Shown here: piece by piece, positions 17,798 to 27,245 of the stretch
Layout: the number at the start of each line of letters is the position of its first letter
Numbering within the stretch: position 1 is the first letter of the stretch
Program-made: the position numbers and the translations under genes
The notes under the pieces: model-generated
What the model saw: the letters and a program-made list of their open reading frames with translations, nothing else
Database searches by the model: none
What the model was told of the DNA's origin: nothing
NCBI GenBank assembly: GCA_010912705.1
Contig: POWB01000002.1
Location: 1 to 64,000, forward strand
Direction of reading: 5' to 3'
Source of the DNA: Halochromatium sp.
GTDB taxonomy: Bacteria > Pseudomonadota > Gammaproteobacteria > Chromatiales > Chromatiaceae
DNA: 64,000 nucleotides

Positions 17798-19474
17798 TCA
17801 GAAATGATGCTTGATGGATGTTGGCTTTTTATGCTGTCGGATATCGTCTGTAACGGCCTTCACAGTCTCGGCATCGAGCAGACCGCCACCATGGGCGAGT
17901 CGATAGTTCAGTGCTAACTTGCAGAGCCTGTTTACCGCTCGAGGAATACCTCGAGTCACCTGATAAACGATATCGATCGCTTCGTCGGTAACCGGAGGCT
18001 CACCCTGGTAACCGCTAACACGAAATCGGTGACGAATGTAGTATCCCGTTTCCTCTCGGTCTAAGCCGGTCAGATAAAAACGCTGACTGACGCGCTGTTC
18101 TACCTGAGGCAGTTGTTTCAGTTGCACATTTAACTCTGGCTGCCCGATTAGGATCAGCGTCAAATAACTGCCGTCTTCTGGAGAGATATTTGTTAATCCC
18201 TTTAATGCCCGCAGGGTGGCAATCGACAACTCTTGGGCTTCATCAATCAAAATGACTAGGTGCCTGTCGCGAGAGGCAACTTCATCTAATATCAAGCGCT
18301 TTAGTGCTGCTAGACGTGAGTAGCGGTCGGGGAGGTCTGCTATGGAGACGCGCTCACCTTGCATTTGGCTAATGATCTCGAGCAGCATTCCGTCAAAGTC
18401 AAGCAAGCTATTTTCGATGCTAACGCGGACAAAATCGTCATCAGAAAGTCGAGAATAGAGCAAAGTTCGTACAAGTGTTTTACCCGCACCTATCTCACCG
18501 GTCAGCACTCCGATTCCCATGTTTCGATCTTCAGCTGACATGAACAGCCTTGAGAGCGCTTCTGCATGTCGAGCGGATGGAAAGAAAAAGTTGGTGTCGC
18601 GAATGTTGTCAAACGGCGGATGGGGTGGATTGCCTGGGCTCAGCCCTGACTGCTGCCGCGGAGAGTGATGGGGGTTTGCATTGGCCTTGGCTAAGGACGT
18701 CTGAGGGTCTGGTTTCGGCTTGGGACCTGGGAATCGATGTGAGTGACCATCCACGCGCACGCTGAATGAGAGAGATTCATCGTCTAATGCTTCAAGGTTG
18801 ACGTCCAGGTTGAAAGCGTGCCGACCATCTCCGATCGCGGCGTCCAGCAAGTCCTGACGGAACTGATCTGCAGTACCGGTTGCTACAACGTCATCGCCAT
18901 GCATGATCTCGATGATCAGTGGTTCTCCAGGTCTAGATGCGTCGAATACCCACCCGGTTGCGCGTCCATTAGCTAGGCTATCGAAAGAGCCGCGTAGCTT
19001 GTTATGAGTAGGATGCGCATCGGAAGTCGCTTGAAAGGTGACAGGCGTGCCGGGTAATTGCCACCCAGTCAATTGCTCATACGCAATCAGTTGGTGTGGC
19101 TTGCCGTCTAGCAGCGATTGATCTAATTGCAGCAAGAATCCGTAAGCGCCGTCACCGATGCCGGCGTTTGCAAGATCCTCGCGAGGCAGGTTGGCTTCTG
19201 CTCTTGCTAACGAGAATCCATCCAGGATGGTTTCGACGGTTAGGCGCTGTTCTGGCTGATTGGAATCGAATAACCAACCGGTTACCTTTCCATCTTGAAT
19301 CCTGTCGATGCCGCCGCGGATATTGGGCAGCTGACCGTTGATTGTGGTGGAATTAGCCTCAGGATTAGGTTGAGTGATGTCATGAGTTGTATCTTGCTCA
19401 GCGCTTTGGGTGGAAACGTCGGAACGAGCGTCTATGTCTTCGCTCTGCAGTTCTAACTCAATCTTGGATATCAT
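17798..19474 (-). CDS. ExeA-like AAA ATPase with N-terminal GW-type repeat domains
   Basis: A 558-residue protein. Residues about 53-150 and 160-250 are two copies of a beta-rich module with signature G-x-ID...G-x-xxGWxFD, R-x-DL-xxAGIGDG...F, known from exported or glycan-associated proteins. A proline-rich linker follows, then an ExeA/GspA-type AAA domain with Walker A GEIGAGKT (326-333) and Walker B VILIDEAQEL (D411 E412), plus the sensor region LILIGQPEL and QRFYLTGLD. No membrane helix or peptidoglycan-binding domain is seen, unlike Aeromonas ExeA. The start at 19474 has GGGGAGG at 7 bp. It converges on the GspE-like gene with only 28 bp between their stop codons. Confidence 0.8.
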   Translation of the reverse strand: MISKIELELQSEDIDARSDVSTQSAEQDTTHDITQPNPEANSTTINGQLPNIRGGIDRIQDGKVTGWLFDSNQPEQRLTVETILDGFSLARAEANLPREDLANAGIGDGAYGFLLQLDQSLLDGKPHQLIAYEQLTGWQLPGTPVTFQATSDAHPTHNKLRGSFDSLANGRATGWVFDASRPGEPLIIEIMHGDDVVATGTADQFRQDLLDAAIGDGRHAFNLDVNLEALDDESLSFSVRVDGHSHRFPGPKPKPDPQTSLAKANANPHHSPRQQSGLSPGNPPHPPFDNIRDTNFFFPSARHAEALSRLFMSAEDRNMGIGVLTGEIGAGKTLVRTLLYSRLSDDDFVRVSIENSLLDFDGMLLEIISQMQGERVSIADLPDRYSRLAALKRLILDEVASRDRHLVILIDEAQELSIATLRALKGLTNISPEDGSYLTLILIGQPELNVQLKQLPQVEQRVSQRFYLTGLDREETGYYIRHRFRVSGYQGEPPVTDEAIDIVYQVTRGIPRAVNRLCKLALNYRLAHGGGLLDAETVKAVTDDIRQHKKPTSIKHHF

Positions 19475-19851
19475 AGTCCGACCTCCCCTTACTGCTTGCA
19501 TCTAACGAGAGAAGATGATGTCATGCATCAGTGCATCGAGTCGCTTTCTGGCAAACAGGAAGTCATAGGGTGCATCATAAATCGCGAGAGAAGGCTTGCC
19601 AACTTAATCTTTTTCAGCTCGTTGCTCACCAGGTGTCTCATTGAGCATCTTATGGAACGAGGCCTGAGATGATTTAAATAAGTCTGTCAGGATAGAGGAT
19701 AAGCCTAGCTGTCGTTCGCGCGGCTTCATGTTATCCTGGAGATATCGCTGCGTGATGATGCTGTATATTGTCCAGAGGCGGGTGTTATATCAGCCCCTTG
19801 AAAACTGAGATCATTCAATCGACCAGCCTCTGCTCGCTATAGAGACCGCTT
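19475..19851. other. Intergenic region between divergent ExeA-like and pilU genes
   Basis: 377 bp without a credible gene. It is more AT-rich than the coding regions around it and must hold promoters for two divergent genes. Only minor features stand out: an imperfect dyad around ATGCATCAGTGCAT (19522-19535) and short A/T runs. No sigma-54 or other promoter could be assigned with confidence. Confidence 0.5.
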
Positions 19852-21027
19852 ATGGATCGTCAACAAGCTGCTAAGTTCGTGCTCGACTGTCTGCGCACCA
19901 TGCTCGCACGTAAGGGCTCTGATCTGTTCCTCACGGCCGGTTTTCCGCCTGCTTGCAAGCTCGATGGCAAGCTCACGCCCTTGAGTCAGCAAGCCTTGAA
20001 GCCGGAGCAGGCGGCCGTTTTGGTGCGCTCAATTATGAACGATCAGCAGGTACGTCAATACGACGCGAGCAAGGAATGCAACTTTGCCATCAGTCCTCCT
20101 GGGATCGGCCGTTTCCGGGTCAATGCGTTCGTCCAACAAGGCTATCCTGGTTTGGTTCTGCGCACCATCCCGACCGAGATTCCAACCGCCGAGCAGCTGG
20201 GTCTGCCACCGATCCTGCCCGAGCTGGTGCTCTCCAAGCGCGGTCTGATCCTAGTCGTTGGCGGTACTGGCTCCGGTAAATCGACGACGCTAGCGGCCAT
20301 GCTGGGCCATCGCAATCGAGAGACTTACGGCCACATTATCACCATCGAGGACCCAGTTGAGTTTGTGCACGCGCATCAGCACTGCCTGATCACCCAGCGT
20401 GAGGTCGGCGTGGATACCGAGTCTTGGGACAATGCGCTGGTCAATACGCTCAGGCAGGCGCCCGATGTGATCCTGATCGGTGAGATCCGCGCGCGCGAGA
20501 CCATGGAGCATGCGATCAATTTCTCCGAGACAGGGCATCTCTGCCTGTCGACCCTGCACGCGAACAGCGCCAACCAGGCGCTTGATCGCATCATCAACCT
20601 GTTCCCGGAAGAGCGTCGCGCGCAGCTGCTCATGGACCTCTCGCTGAATCTTCGCGCCATCATCTCGCAGCGACTGTTACCAAAGGTCGGCGGTGGACGG
20701 GTCGCTGCGATCGAGATCATGATCAACTCGCCGCTGATTCAAGATCTGATCTTTAAGGGTAAGGTTCATGAGATCAAGGCCATTATGCAACGCTCCAAGG
20801 AGCAGGGCATGCAGACCTTCGATATGGCCCTATTTGATCTCTATGAGGCTGGTGTGATCAGCTATGAGGATGCGCTGCGCAGCGCTGATTCGATGAACGA
20901 GCTGCGCCTGCGGATCAAGCTCGAAGGCAAAGACGCGGTCGCCTCCGAAGCACTGGGCGATGAGGGGCTCTCACTCTTGGAGGATGGTGATATACCAGCC
21001 GAGATGGACGAGCGGAAGCCAAACTGA
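19852..21027 (+). CDS. pilU: PilU-type twitching motility ATPase (copy 1)
   Basis: A 391-residue hexameric ATPase of the PilT/PilU family. It has SDLFLTAGFPPACKLDG at the N-terminus, GRFRVNAF, Walker A GGTGSGKST (137-145), the Asp box TIEDPVEFVH, Walker B VILIGEIRARETMEHA and the His box LCLSTLHANSANQALDR. LHANSANQAL and LSLNLRAIISQRL place it with PilU rather than PilT. A C-terminal acidic tail extends beyond the core. PilU helps PilT pull pili back. It is followed 7 bp later by a second PilU-like gene; pilT itself is not in the window. Confidence 0.9.
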   Translation: MDRQQAAKFVLDCLRTMLARKGSDLFLTAGFPPACKLDGKLTPLSQQALKPEQAAVLVRSIMNDQQVRQYDASKECNFAISPPGIGRFRVNAFVQQGYPGLVLRTIPTEIPTAEQLGLPPILPELVLSKRGLILVVGGTGSGKSTTLAAMLGHRNRETYGHIITIEDPVEFVHAHQHCLITQREVGVDTESWDNALVNTLRQAPDVILIGEIRARETMEHAINFSETGHLCLSTLHANSANQALDRIINLFPEERRAQLLMDLSLNLRAIISQRLLPKVGGGRVAAIEIMINSPLIQDLIFKGKVHEIKAIMQRSKEQGMQTFDMALFDLYEAGVISYEDALRSADSMNELRLRIKLEGKDAVASEALGDEGLSLLEDGDIPAEMDERKPN

Positions 21028-21034
21028 GGTCAGT

Positions 21035-22090
21035 ATGGATTTCAAGCCTTACTTAGAGATGATGATCGCGAAGAAGGCATCCGACATCTTCGTCAGCGCC
21101 GGATCGCAAGTCCAGATCAAGATTAACGGCAAGCTGCATCGGATTGGTGAGACCGCCTACACGCCAGAGATGTGCCGCGAGGCCGTCTACTCGCTGCTGA
21201 ACGAGGCGCAGATTGCCGAGTTTGAGGCGCAACGCGAGCTTGATTTAGGCGTTGGTATTCCAGGCCGTGGGCGCTTTCGCATCAACGCCTTCCATCAGCG
21301 TGGCTCGGCTGGCATGGTGGTCCGCTATCTGTCGAACGAGATCCCGACCATCGAGCAACTGCGTGTGCCCGAGGTGCTCAAGGATCTGGTGATGCACAAG
21401 CGCGGCATTGTGCTCATGGTCGGTGCCACTGGCTCTGGCAAGTCGACCACGCTGGCAGCGATGATCGACCATCGCAATGGCAACAGCAGCGGCCACATCC
21501 TCACGATCGAAGATCCAGTCGAGTATCTGCATCGTCACAAGGGCTGTATCGTCAACCAACGTGAGCTTGGTGGCGATACCCTGTCCTATGCGGCGGCGCT
21601 GAAGAGCTCGCTTCGCGAGGCGCCAGACGTGATCCTGATCGGCGAGATTCGCACTCGCGAGACCATGGAGGCTGCCATCGAGCTGTCCGGGACGGGTCAC
21701 CTCGCCATCTCGACGCTGCATGCCAATAATGCGCATCAAGCGATGGAGCGGATCATCAATATGTTTCCACAGCTGATGCATAAGACCCTATTTATGGACC
21801 TCTCGCTCAATCTGCGGGCGATCATTTCGCAGCGCCTGGTGCCGACCGTCGACGGCAAACGCACCGCCGCAGTCGAGATCCTGATTAATACACCACACAT
21901 CGCGGATTTGATCCGTGAAGGCCATATCGATGAGATCAAGGAGGCGATGGCGCAGTCCACTGAAGGAGGGATGATGACCTTCGATGACGCATTGCTCGCG
22001 CTCTATCGGGAAGGCCGGATCAGTCTCGAGAGCTGTCTGGCCAATGCGGATTCAGCCGCTAACCTGGAGACCAGGATCAACTTCGGCTAA
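21035..22090 (+). CDS. PilU-type twitching motility ATPase (copy 2)
   Basis: A 351-residue PilT/PilU-family ATPase. Start MDFKPYLEMM at 21035 is supported by GAGG 6 bp ahead; an upstream extension would overlap the previous gene. Motifs: KASDIFVSAGSQVQIKING, GRFRINAFHQRG, Walker A GATGSGKST, TIEDPVEYLHRH, VILIGEIRTRETMEAA and LAISTLHANNAHQAMERI. It is more similar to PilU than to PilT in the LHANN and LSLNLRAI segments. The tandem arrangement suggests gene duplication within an operon, so the two may form mixed or alternative retraction motors; that is inference. Confidence 0.88.
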   Translation: MDFKPYLEMMIAKKASDIFVSAGSQVQIKINGKLHRIGETAYTPEMCREAVYSLLNEAQIAEFEAQRELDLGVGIPGRGRFRINAFHQRGSAGMVVRYLSNEIPTIEQLRVPEVLKDLVMHKRGIVLMVGATGSGKSTTLAAMIDHRNGNSSGHILTIEDPVEYLHRHKGCIVNQRELGGDTLSYAAALKSSLREAPDVILIGEIRTRETMEAAIELSGTGHLAISTLHANNAHQAMERIINMFPQLMHKTLFMDLSLNLRAIISQRLVPTVDGKRTAAVEILINTPHIADLIREGHIDEIKEAMAQSTEGGMMTFDDALLALYREGRISLESCLANADSAANLETRINFG

Positions 22091-22177
22091 TCGTTTGGCA
22101 GCGCCTGTTGTTGTGCCGCCGCTGCGGCATTTATTCACATGCATTCACTCACATGCATTCATACTGAGGAGAGACCC

Positions 22178-22759
22178 ATGTTCCGGTGCAAAATGAACCA
22201 CTCCGGCCAGACCCTGATGTTTGGAGCCCTGCTGATCCTTGGCAGCAGCGCAGCGCTGGCCGAGAACCCCAAGGTAGCGATGGATGTGACCATCGGCGGC
22301 GAGCCGGCCGGCACCATCGAGGCCGAGCTATTTGCTGATGTGGTGCCAAAGACCGCCGAAAACTTCCGCGTGCTCTGTAGCGGCGAGCAAGGCGAGGGCA
22401 TGCGCTACGCCGGCAGCCCGTTCCATCGCATCATCCCCGGTTTCATGATCCAGGGTGGTGACTTCACCAATGGCAATGGCACCGGCGGCAAGTCGATCTA
22501 TGGGGACAAGTTTGCTGACGAGAATTTTGAGCTCAAGCATACTGAAGCCGGCCTGTTGTCGATGGCTAACGCCGGTCCCAACAGCAACGGCTCGCAGTTC
22601 TTCATCACTGTCGCGCCGACGCCTTGGCTGGATGGTCGTCACGTCATCTTTGGCAAGGTGACCTCGGGCATGGATGTGGTTGAAGCGCTGGAAGCGCAGG
22701 GCTCGCGTCAGGGTCGTACCAAGACTGAGGTCATGATGAGCGATTGCCGGCTGCTCTGA
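22178..22759 (+). CDS. Exported cyclophilin-type peptidyl-prolyl isomerase
   Basis: A 193-residue protein with a signal peptide (hydrophobic [14 protein letters not shown], cleavage before EN) and a complete cyclophilin domain: [36 protein letters not shown], the conserved glycine-rich [18 protein letters not shown] and [12 protein letters not shown]. The active-site R-x-I-P-x-F-x-x-Q is present (RIIPGFMIQ). It should fold client proteins in the periplasm. The ATG at 22178 is preferred because GAGGAGAG precedes it; the sequence just upstream repeats CACATGCATTCA twice. Confidence 0.93.
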   Translation: MFRCKMNHSGQTLMFGALLILGSSAALAENPKVAMDVTIGGEPAGTIEAELFADVVPKTAENFRVLCSGEQGEGMRYAGSPFHRIIPGFMIQGGDFTNGNGTGGKSIYGDKFADENFELKHTEAGLLSMANAGPNSNGSQFFITVAPTPWLDGRHVIFGKVTSGMDVVEALEAQGSRQGRTKTEVMMSDCRLL

Positions 22760-22811
22760 GGAAGTGCGTTGAGCGGGTCAGGCCGTGCAAGTGCGCGGTC
22801 TGGCGCAGAGG

Positions 22812-24434
22812 CTAATCGCGCAACGCGAGGCGTCGCCCGGCGAGCCAGACCAACAGCAGCACCGGCACCCCGATCAGCGTCGTAAAGATGAAGAAGCCAG
22901 GATAGCCAATGCCATCCACAATCGAGCCCGAATAGCCGCCGATCACCTTCGGCAACAGCGTCATCAGCGAGCTGAAGATCGCATACTGCACAGCAGTGAA
23001 CGACACGCTGGTCAGGCTCGACAAGAAGGCGACGAAGGCAGCGCTCGCCAGTCCTGCTGCCAGGTTGTCAGCGGCGACTGTTAGATAGAGCAGCGGTAGA
23101 CTGTGGCCAGCATAGGCGAGCGCGACAAAGATCAGATTGGTTAGCGCCGAGAGCACCGCGCCGAGCATCAGGATGCGCATGACGCCGAAGCGGGTCGCCA
23201 TCAGGCCGCCGATGAAGCCACCGGCGATACTGACCACGACGCCGAAGGTCTTCACCGCTTGGGCGATCTCGGGCTTGGTGAAGCCCAGGTCCTGATAGAA
23301 GACGTTGGCGATCACGCCGAGCACGATGTCCGAGATCCGATAGAGCCCAATCAGTGCCAGCAGCAAGAGCGCGGTCTGCAGCCCATAGCGGCGGAAGAAG
23401 TCGAGCACGGGTGCCACCCAGGTCTGCCGGGCCATCTCGCGATTGACGGCGCCGACGCGCACCAAGGCCCAGCCGACCAGCCCGGCGATGCCGAGCGCCA
23501 GTGCAAAGTGGAGTGTCTCGAGCAGGAAGGCGCCGATCGGACCGCCGCCAGTCGCCTGCTTCAACAGGGCGATCGTGCCGCCAGTGAAGAAGAAGGTGCC
23601 GGCGAAGGCCGCGACCGCGAGCAGGAAGACCAGTACTAGCCGCGCATAGTCCGCCGGGCCATACTGATAGACATCGGCACGCTCGACCTCAGGCTCGCGC
23701 ACCAGCAAGGTGGTGGCGACGCCGATCAGCATGGTCGCGGCCATGATCAGATAGGTGAGTCGCCAAGCCTGGTAGGAATACTGCTCCATCGATGACATGA
23801 ACATCGCCGCCAAGAACAGCGCGCCGGCACCGCTGGTGACCATGCCGATCCGATAGCCGGCGATGTAGGCCGCCGAGAGCATGCCTTGCATCGCCGGCGG
23901 CGCGATCTCGATGCGATAGGCATCGATGCAGATGTCCTGAGTCGCCGCCGAGAACCCGAGCATCACCGCCGCCAGCGCCATTAGCACTAGACTGTGATCG
24001 CCTTGGGCCGGGTCGACCGAGGCCATCAGCGCAATGGCAGTGATGATCGCGATCTGCGCCAGCAGTAGCCAGCCACGCCGACGCCCCAGGCGGCGCGTCA
24101 GCCAGGGTAGCGGCAGCCGATCGACCAGCGGCGCCCAGATGAACTTGAATGAGTAGCCAAGCGCAGCCCAGCTGAAGAAGGTCACCGCACTACGCTCGAC
24201 CCCGGCCTCGCGTAGCCATAGCGACAGCGACGAGAAGATCAGCAGCAGCGGGATGCCGGCGGCGAAGCCGAGGAAGAGCATGGTCAGCACGCGTCGATCG
24301 CGCAACGCGCTCAGGACCTTACGCCACCCCTGATGCCCCTCGCCGGCGGTGGCTGAGGATGCGCTAGTCGTGGTAGATAAGGATGCGCTGGTCTTGGATG
24401 TCGTCATCAGGGTAGGCAGCTCGGTGAATGGCAT
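22812..24434 (-). CDS. ampG: AmpG-type MFS muropeptide permease
   Basis: A 540-residue MFS protein with the AmpG N-terminal signature GFAAGIPLLLIFSSLSLWLREAGV and FSWAALGYSFKFIWAPLVDR, followed by about 14 helices. It imports anhydro-muropeptides from the periplasm for cell-wall recycling. The first 35 residues are a Ser/Thr-rich tail. Starts at 24434 or 24407 are both possible since neither has a clear ribosome site. It converges on the cyclophilin gene. Confidence 0.88.
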   Translation of the reverse strand: MPFTELPTLMTTSKTSASLSTTTSASSATAGEGHQGWRKVLSALRDRRVLTMLFLGFAAGIPLLLIFSSLSLWLREAGVERSAVTFFSWAALGYSFKFIWAPLVDRLPLPWLTRRLGRRRGWLLLAQIAIITAIALMASVDPAQGDHSLVLMALAAVMLGFSAATQDICIDAYRIEIAPPAMQGMLSAAYIAGYRIGMVTSGAGALFLAAMFMSSMEQYSYQAWRLTYLIMAATMLIGVATTLLVREPEVERADVYQYGPADYARLVLVFLLAVAAFAGTFFFTGGTIALLKQATGGGPIGAFLLETLHFALALGIAGLVGWALVRVGAVNREMARQTWVAPVLDFFRRYGLQTALLLLALIGLYRISDIVLGVIANVFYQDLGFTKPEIAQAVKTFGVVVSIAGGFIGGLMATRFGVMRILMLGAVLSALTNLIFVALAYAGHSLPLLYLTVAADNLAAGLASAAFVAFLSSLTSVSFTAVQYAIFSSLMTLLPKVIGGYSGSIVDGIGYPGFFIFTTLIGVPVLLLVWLAGRRLALRD

Positions 24435-24616
24435 TCAAGGTTGTTAGGATTGACGGCGCAGCCAATCTCAGCATAGCGCGTCATGCTAACTGAATATTCA
24501 AGATTTGCGCGAACCGAACAGGGGAGAGGGGCACCATGTTGAGATCGACGATCTCAAGGATGCGCACAAAGCTGATATCGTGCCGACCAGCGTCCCTACC
24601 CCTACCATCGGCAGTT

Positions 24617-24646
24617 CACCACTCACCACTCACCACTCACCACTCA
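24617..24646 (+). repeat. Heptamer tandem repeat (CACCACT)n
   Basis: Four perfect tandem copies of CACCACT plus two bases lie 9 bp upstream of the cardiolipin synthase start. The same heptamer array, five copies, occurs at 58511-58547 upstream of the CARF-HEPN gene. The spacing to the start codon would let copy number alter expression, but no such effect can be shown from one sequence. Confidence 0.95.
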
Positions 24647-24654
24647 ACCGGCAC

Positions 24655-26106
24655 ATGGACCTGAGCCCCTTCTTATCCGAACTCTGGATCATCAGCTTCC
24701 TCAGCCTGCAGACGGCCGCGGTGATCCTGACCACCATGCATCTGGTGCTCAGCAACCGCGATGTCCCCTCGACCGTGGGCTGGACCGGGCTGGTGCTGCT
24801 GACGCCCTTGGTCGGCGTGGCGCTCTACTGGGTGTTCGGCATCAACCGGATCGAGCGCAAGGCACATCGGCTACGCCCGGAGACCTCGATCCTAAGCGAC
24901 GAGGCTAGCGTGCGCGCCGAGCAACGCGCCCACCGTCTGCTCGCGAGCCGCTTCCCGGGGCTCATCCCGCTTGGGCATCTAGGCGATGAGCTAACGCTCT
25001 CGGTGCTCGAGTCCGGTAATCGGCTGACCCCACTGGTCAATGGCGATGCGGCCTATCCGCAGATGCTCGCCGCGATCGATGCCGCGCAGCGCAGCGTTGC
25101 GCTCTCGACCTACATCTTTGATAACGAGTTCGCCGGCCGCCTGTTCATCAATGCGCTGCAGCGAGCGCACCAGCGCGGTGTGCAGGTGCGGGTGCTGATC
25201 GATGGTGCCGGCCAATGGTACAGTCGCCCGCATACTCCCAAGATCTTGCGCCAGCTCGGCATTCCGACCGGGGTCTTTCTCGAGTCCGCACTGCCGATCC
25301 GTAACCCTTACCTGAACTTGCGCAATCACCGCAAGATCCTGGTGGTTGATGGGCGCCTAGGCTTCACAGGCGGGCTCAATCTGCGCGAAGGCTGTCTGCT
25401 CGAGCGCAATCCGCCCAATCCAGTGCAGGATCTGCATTTCAAGGTCGAAGGACCGGTGGTGCGCGGGTTGATGGATACATTCGGGCTCGACTGGGCCTTC
25501 ACCACCGGCGAGCGGCTTGGTGGCGATGACTGGTACCCGGTATTGGAGCCGGCCGGTGACAGCATCGCGCGCTGCGTGCCAGATGGTCCGGACGAAGACT
25601 TCGATGTGCTGCGCCGATTGATTCTGGGCGCGCTCGCCCATGCGCGGCAGCGGGTACGGATCATCACGCCCTATTTTCTGCCGGATCTGACCTTGATGGC
25701 GGCGCTCAATGTCATCGCGATGAGCGGGGTCGAGGTGCAGATCCTGGTCCCGCAGCGCAACAATCTGCGCTTTGTCCAATGGGCATCCGAGGCGCAGGCC
25801 GAGCAGATCCTCGATGGGCGCAGCCGCATCTTTGTGACACCACAGCCGTTCGACCATACCAAGCTGATGCTAGTCGATGATACCTGGTGTTTTTTCGGCT
25901 CGGCCAACTGGGACCCGCGCAGCCTGCGCCTGAACTTCGAGCTGAACATCGAGTGCTACGACCGCAGGCTGGCGAGCCAGCTGAATGTACTGGTTGATGA
26001 GAAGCTGGCGAGCGCAATCGAGATTCGCGCCGCCGATATGCGCGCCCGAACGCTGCCAGTTCGGCTGCGCGATGGTTTCGCGCGCTTGCTCACGCCTTAT
26101 CTTTGA
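24655..26106 (+). CDS. cls: Cardiolipin synthase (phospholipase D family)
   Basis: A 483-residue protein with two N-terminal membrane helices (ISFLSLQTAAVILTTMHLVL and TGLVLLTPLVGVALYWVFG), then two HKD catalytic motifs: NHRKILVVDGRLGFTGG and FDHTKLMLVDDTWCFFGSANWD. This is the ClsA-type layout that condenses phosphatidylglycerol into cardiolipin at the inner membrane. The ATG at 24655 is chosen because upstream codons translate the heptamer repeat. Length matches bacterial Cls (about 480). Confidence 0.93.
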   Translation: MDLSPFLSELWIISFLSLQTAAVILTTMHLVLSNRDVPSTVGWTGLVLLTPLVGVALYWVFGINRIERKAHRLRPETSILSDEASVRAEQRAHRLLASRFPGLIPLGHLGDELTLSVLESGNRLTPLVNGDAAYPQMLAAIDAAQRSVALSTYIFDNEFAGRLFINALQRAHQRGVQVRVLIDGAGQWYSRPHTPKILRQLGIPTGVFLESALPIRNPYLNLRNHRKILVVDGRLGFTGGLNLREGCLLERNPPNPVQDLHFKVEGPVVRGLMDTFGLDWAFTTGERLGGDDWYPVLEPAGDSIARCVPDGPDEDFDVLRRLILGALAHARQRVRIITPYFLPDLTLMAALNVIAMSGVEVQILVPQRNNLRFVQWASEAQAEQILDGRSRIFVTPQPFDHTKLMLVDDTWCFFGSANWDPRSLRLNFELNIECYDRRLASQLNVLVDEKLASAIEIRAADMRARTLPVRLRDGFARLLTPYL

Positions 26107-26144
26107 AGCGATGGGTTAGGGGTCAGGTCTTGCAATCAATCTAT

Positions 26145-26287
26145 AAACCGCAGATGACGCAGATGCGCGCAGATTAAAGAAATATAAAACAAGGCGTTAG
26201 CGGTTTTTGCAAGGGCACCTAACAGGTGAAGGAATGATGAGCTGCAGCGTATTGAAATCTCTGCGTTAATCTGCGTAATCTGCGGTT
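26145..26287. repeat. REP-like dyad upstream of the RAYT gene
   Basis: The arm at 26145-26175, AAACCGCAGAT followed by GACGCAGATGCGCGCAGATT, is a near-inverted copy of 26257-26287, which ends AATCTGCGGTT. The arms are about 80 bp apart and consist of repeated GCAGAT units. Such dyads are the usual substrates of RAYT proteins. A single related arm occurs at 41009-41041. Confidence 0.8.
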
Positions 26288-26334
26288 CAAATGCTCTTTT
26301 TAGGATCAAGCTTCCGCCTGCTAGACTCCAAGAC

Positions 26335-27198
26335 ATGGCTAGACCCCTACGCATCGAGTTCGCTGGCGGGCTGTATCATGTCACTTCACGCGGTGACCGC
26401 CGTGAGGCGATTTATCATGACGATGAGGATCGCCAAATGTGGCTGAGTCTCTTGGGTGAGGTCTGTGGCCGTTTCAATTGGCGTTGCCATGCCTACTGCC
26501 AAATGACCAACCATTACCACATCGTCATCGAGACGCCCGATGCCAACCTTTCCAAGGGCATGCGTCACCTGAACGGCGTATTTACCCAGAAGATCAACCG
26601 ACGCCACGGGCTGATTGGCCACCTCTTTCAAGGGCGATTCAAGGCTATCCTAGTGGAGCGCGATGCGTACCTGATGGAGCTTGCGCGCTACCTGGTGCTG
26701 AATCCGGTGCGCGCCGGGATGGTGCCGGTCGCGGAGGACTGGGCCTGGAGCAGCTATCGGGCGACGACCGGGCAGGTACCGGCGCCCGCATGGCTGCAGA
26801 CCGATTGGCTGCTGGCGCAGTTCGCCGATGAGCGATCCCAGGCGTAAGCCCGGTATGCCGATTTCGTTCGCCAAGGTGTCGACCGGCCGAGCGTCTGGCA
26901 AGGGCTACGACATCAAGTATTTCTCGGCAGCGACGGTTTCGTGGAGCGCCACTGCGCTGCGGCCCAGCCCTTGGAGCGCCTGCGCGAAGTCCCACGCGCG
27001 CAGCGTCGACCCTTGGCCAAATCACTTGCCGAATTTGCACGCTGTTATCCGGACCGCAGAGAGGCCATGGCCCAGGCTTTCGCGACCGGCGTCTACAGCA
27101 TGCAAGAGATCGCAGCGTTTTTCGGCGTTCACTACTCGACGGTAAGCCGAGCCGTGCGACAATTCGAGGCCAAGCCCGACTCTGCTCCAACAGTGTAG
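26335..27198 (+). pseudogene. REP-associated tyrosine transposase (RAYT) with in-frame stop
   Basis: The first part is a Y1 transposase domain: ARPLRIEFAGGLYHVTSRG, the HUH metal box TNHYHIVIETP (H-Y-H) and LARYLVLNPVRAGMV with the catalytic tyrosine. A TAA at 26845-26847 ends it after 170 codons. The same frame then stays open to 27198 and encodes the expected remainder (YADFVRQGVDRPSVW, VFLGSDGFVE) and a C-terminal helix-turn-helix (MQEIAAFFGVHYSTVSRAVR). A single CAA-to-TAA change explains the break. The truncated protein keeps the catalytic domain but loses the HTH. Confidence 0.85.
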
Positions 27199-27245
27199 AT
27201 GTGTAGTGCTTGAATGCAAGACCTGACCCCTCTGAGAGCCTTAAT

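Larger units (their letters stand above)
26119..27230 (+). mobile_element. RAYT transposase element with terminal inverted repeats
   Basis: A 1.1-kb unit bounded by perfect 16-bp inverted repeats, GGGGTCAGGTCTTGCA at 26119-26134 and its reverse complement at 27215-27230. It contains a REP-like dyad and one transposase gene of the REP-associated tyrosine (Y1) class. No flanking direct duplication is visible. Boundaries are inferred from the repeats. Confidence 0.75.

Noticed and set aside
24617-24646. Possible CRISPR array
   Set aside because: Tandem 7-bp units without spacers; neither this site nor 58511-58547 has repeat-spacer alternation.
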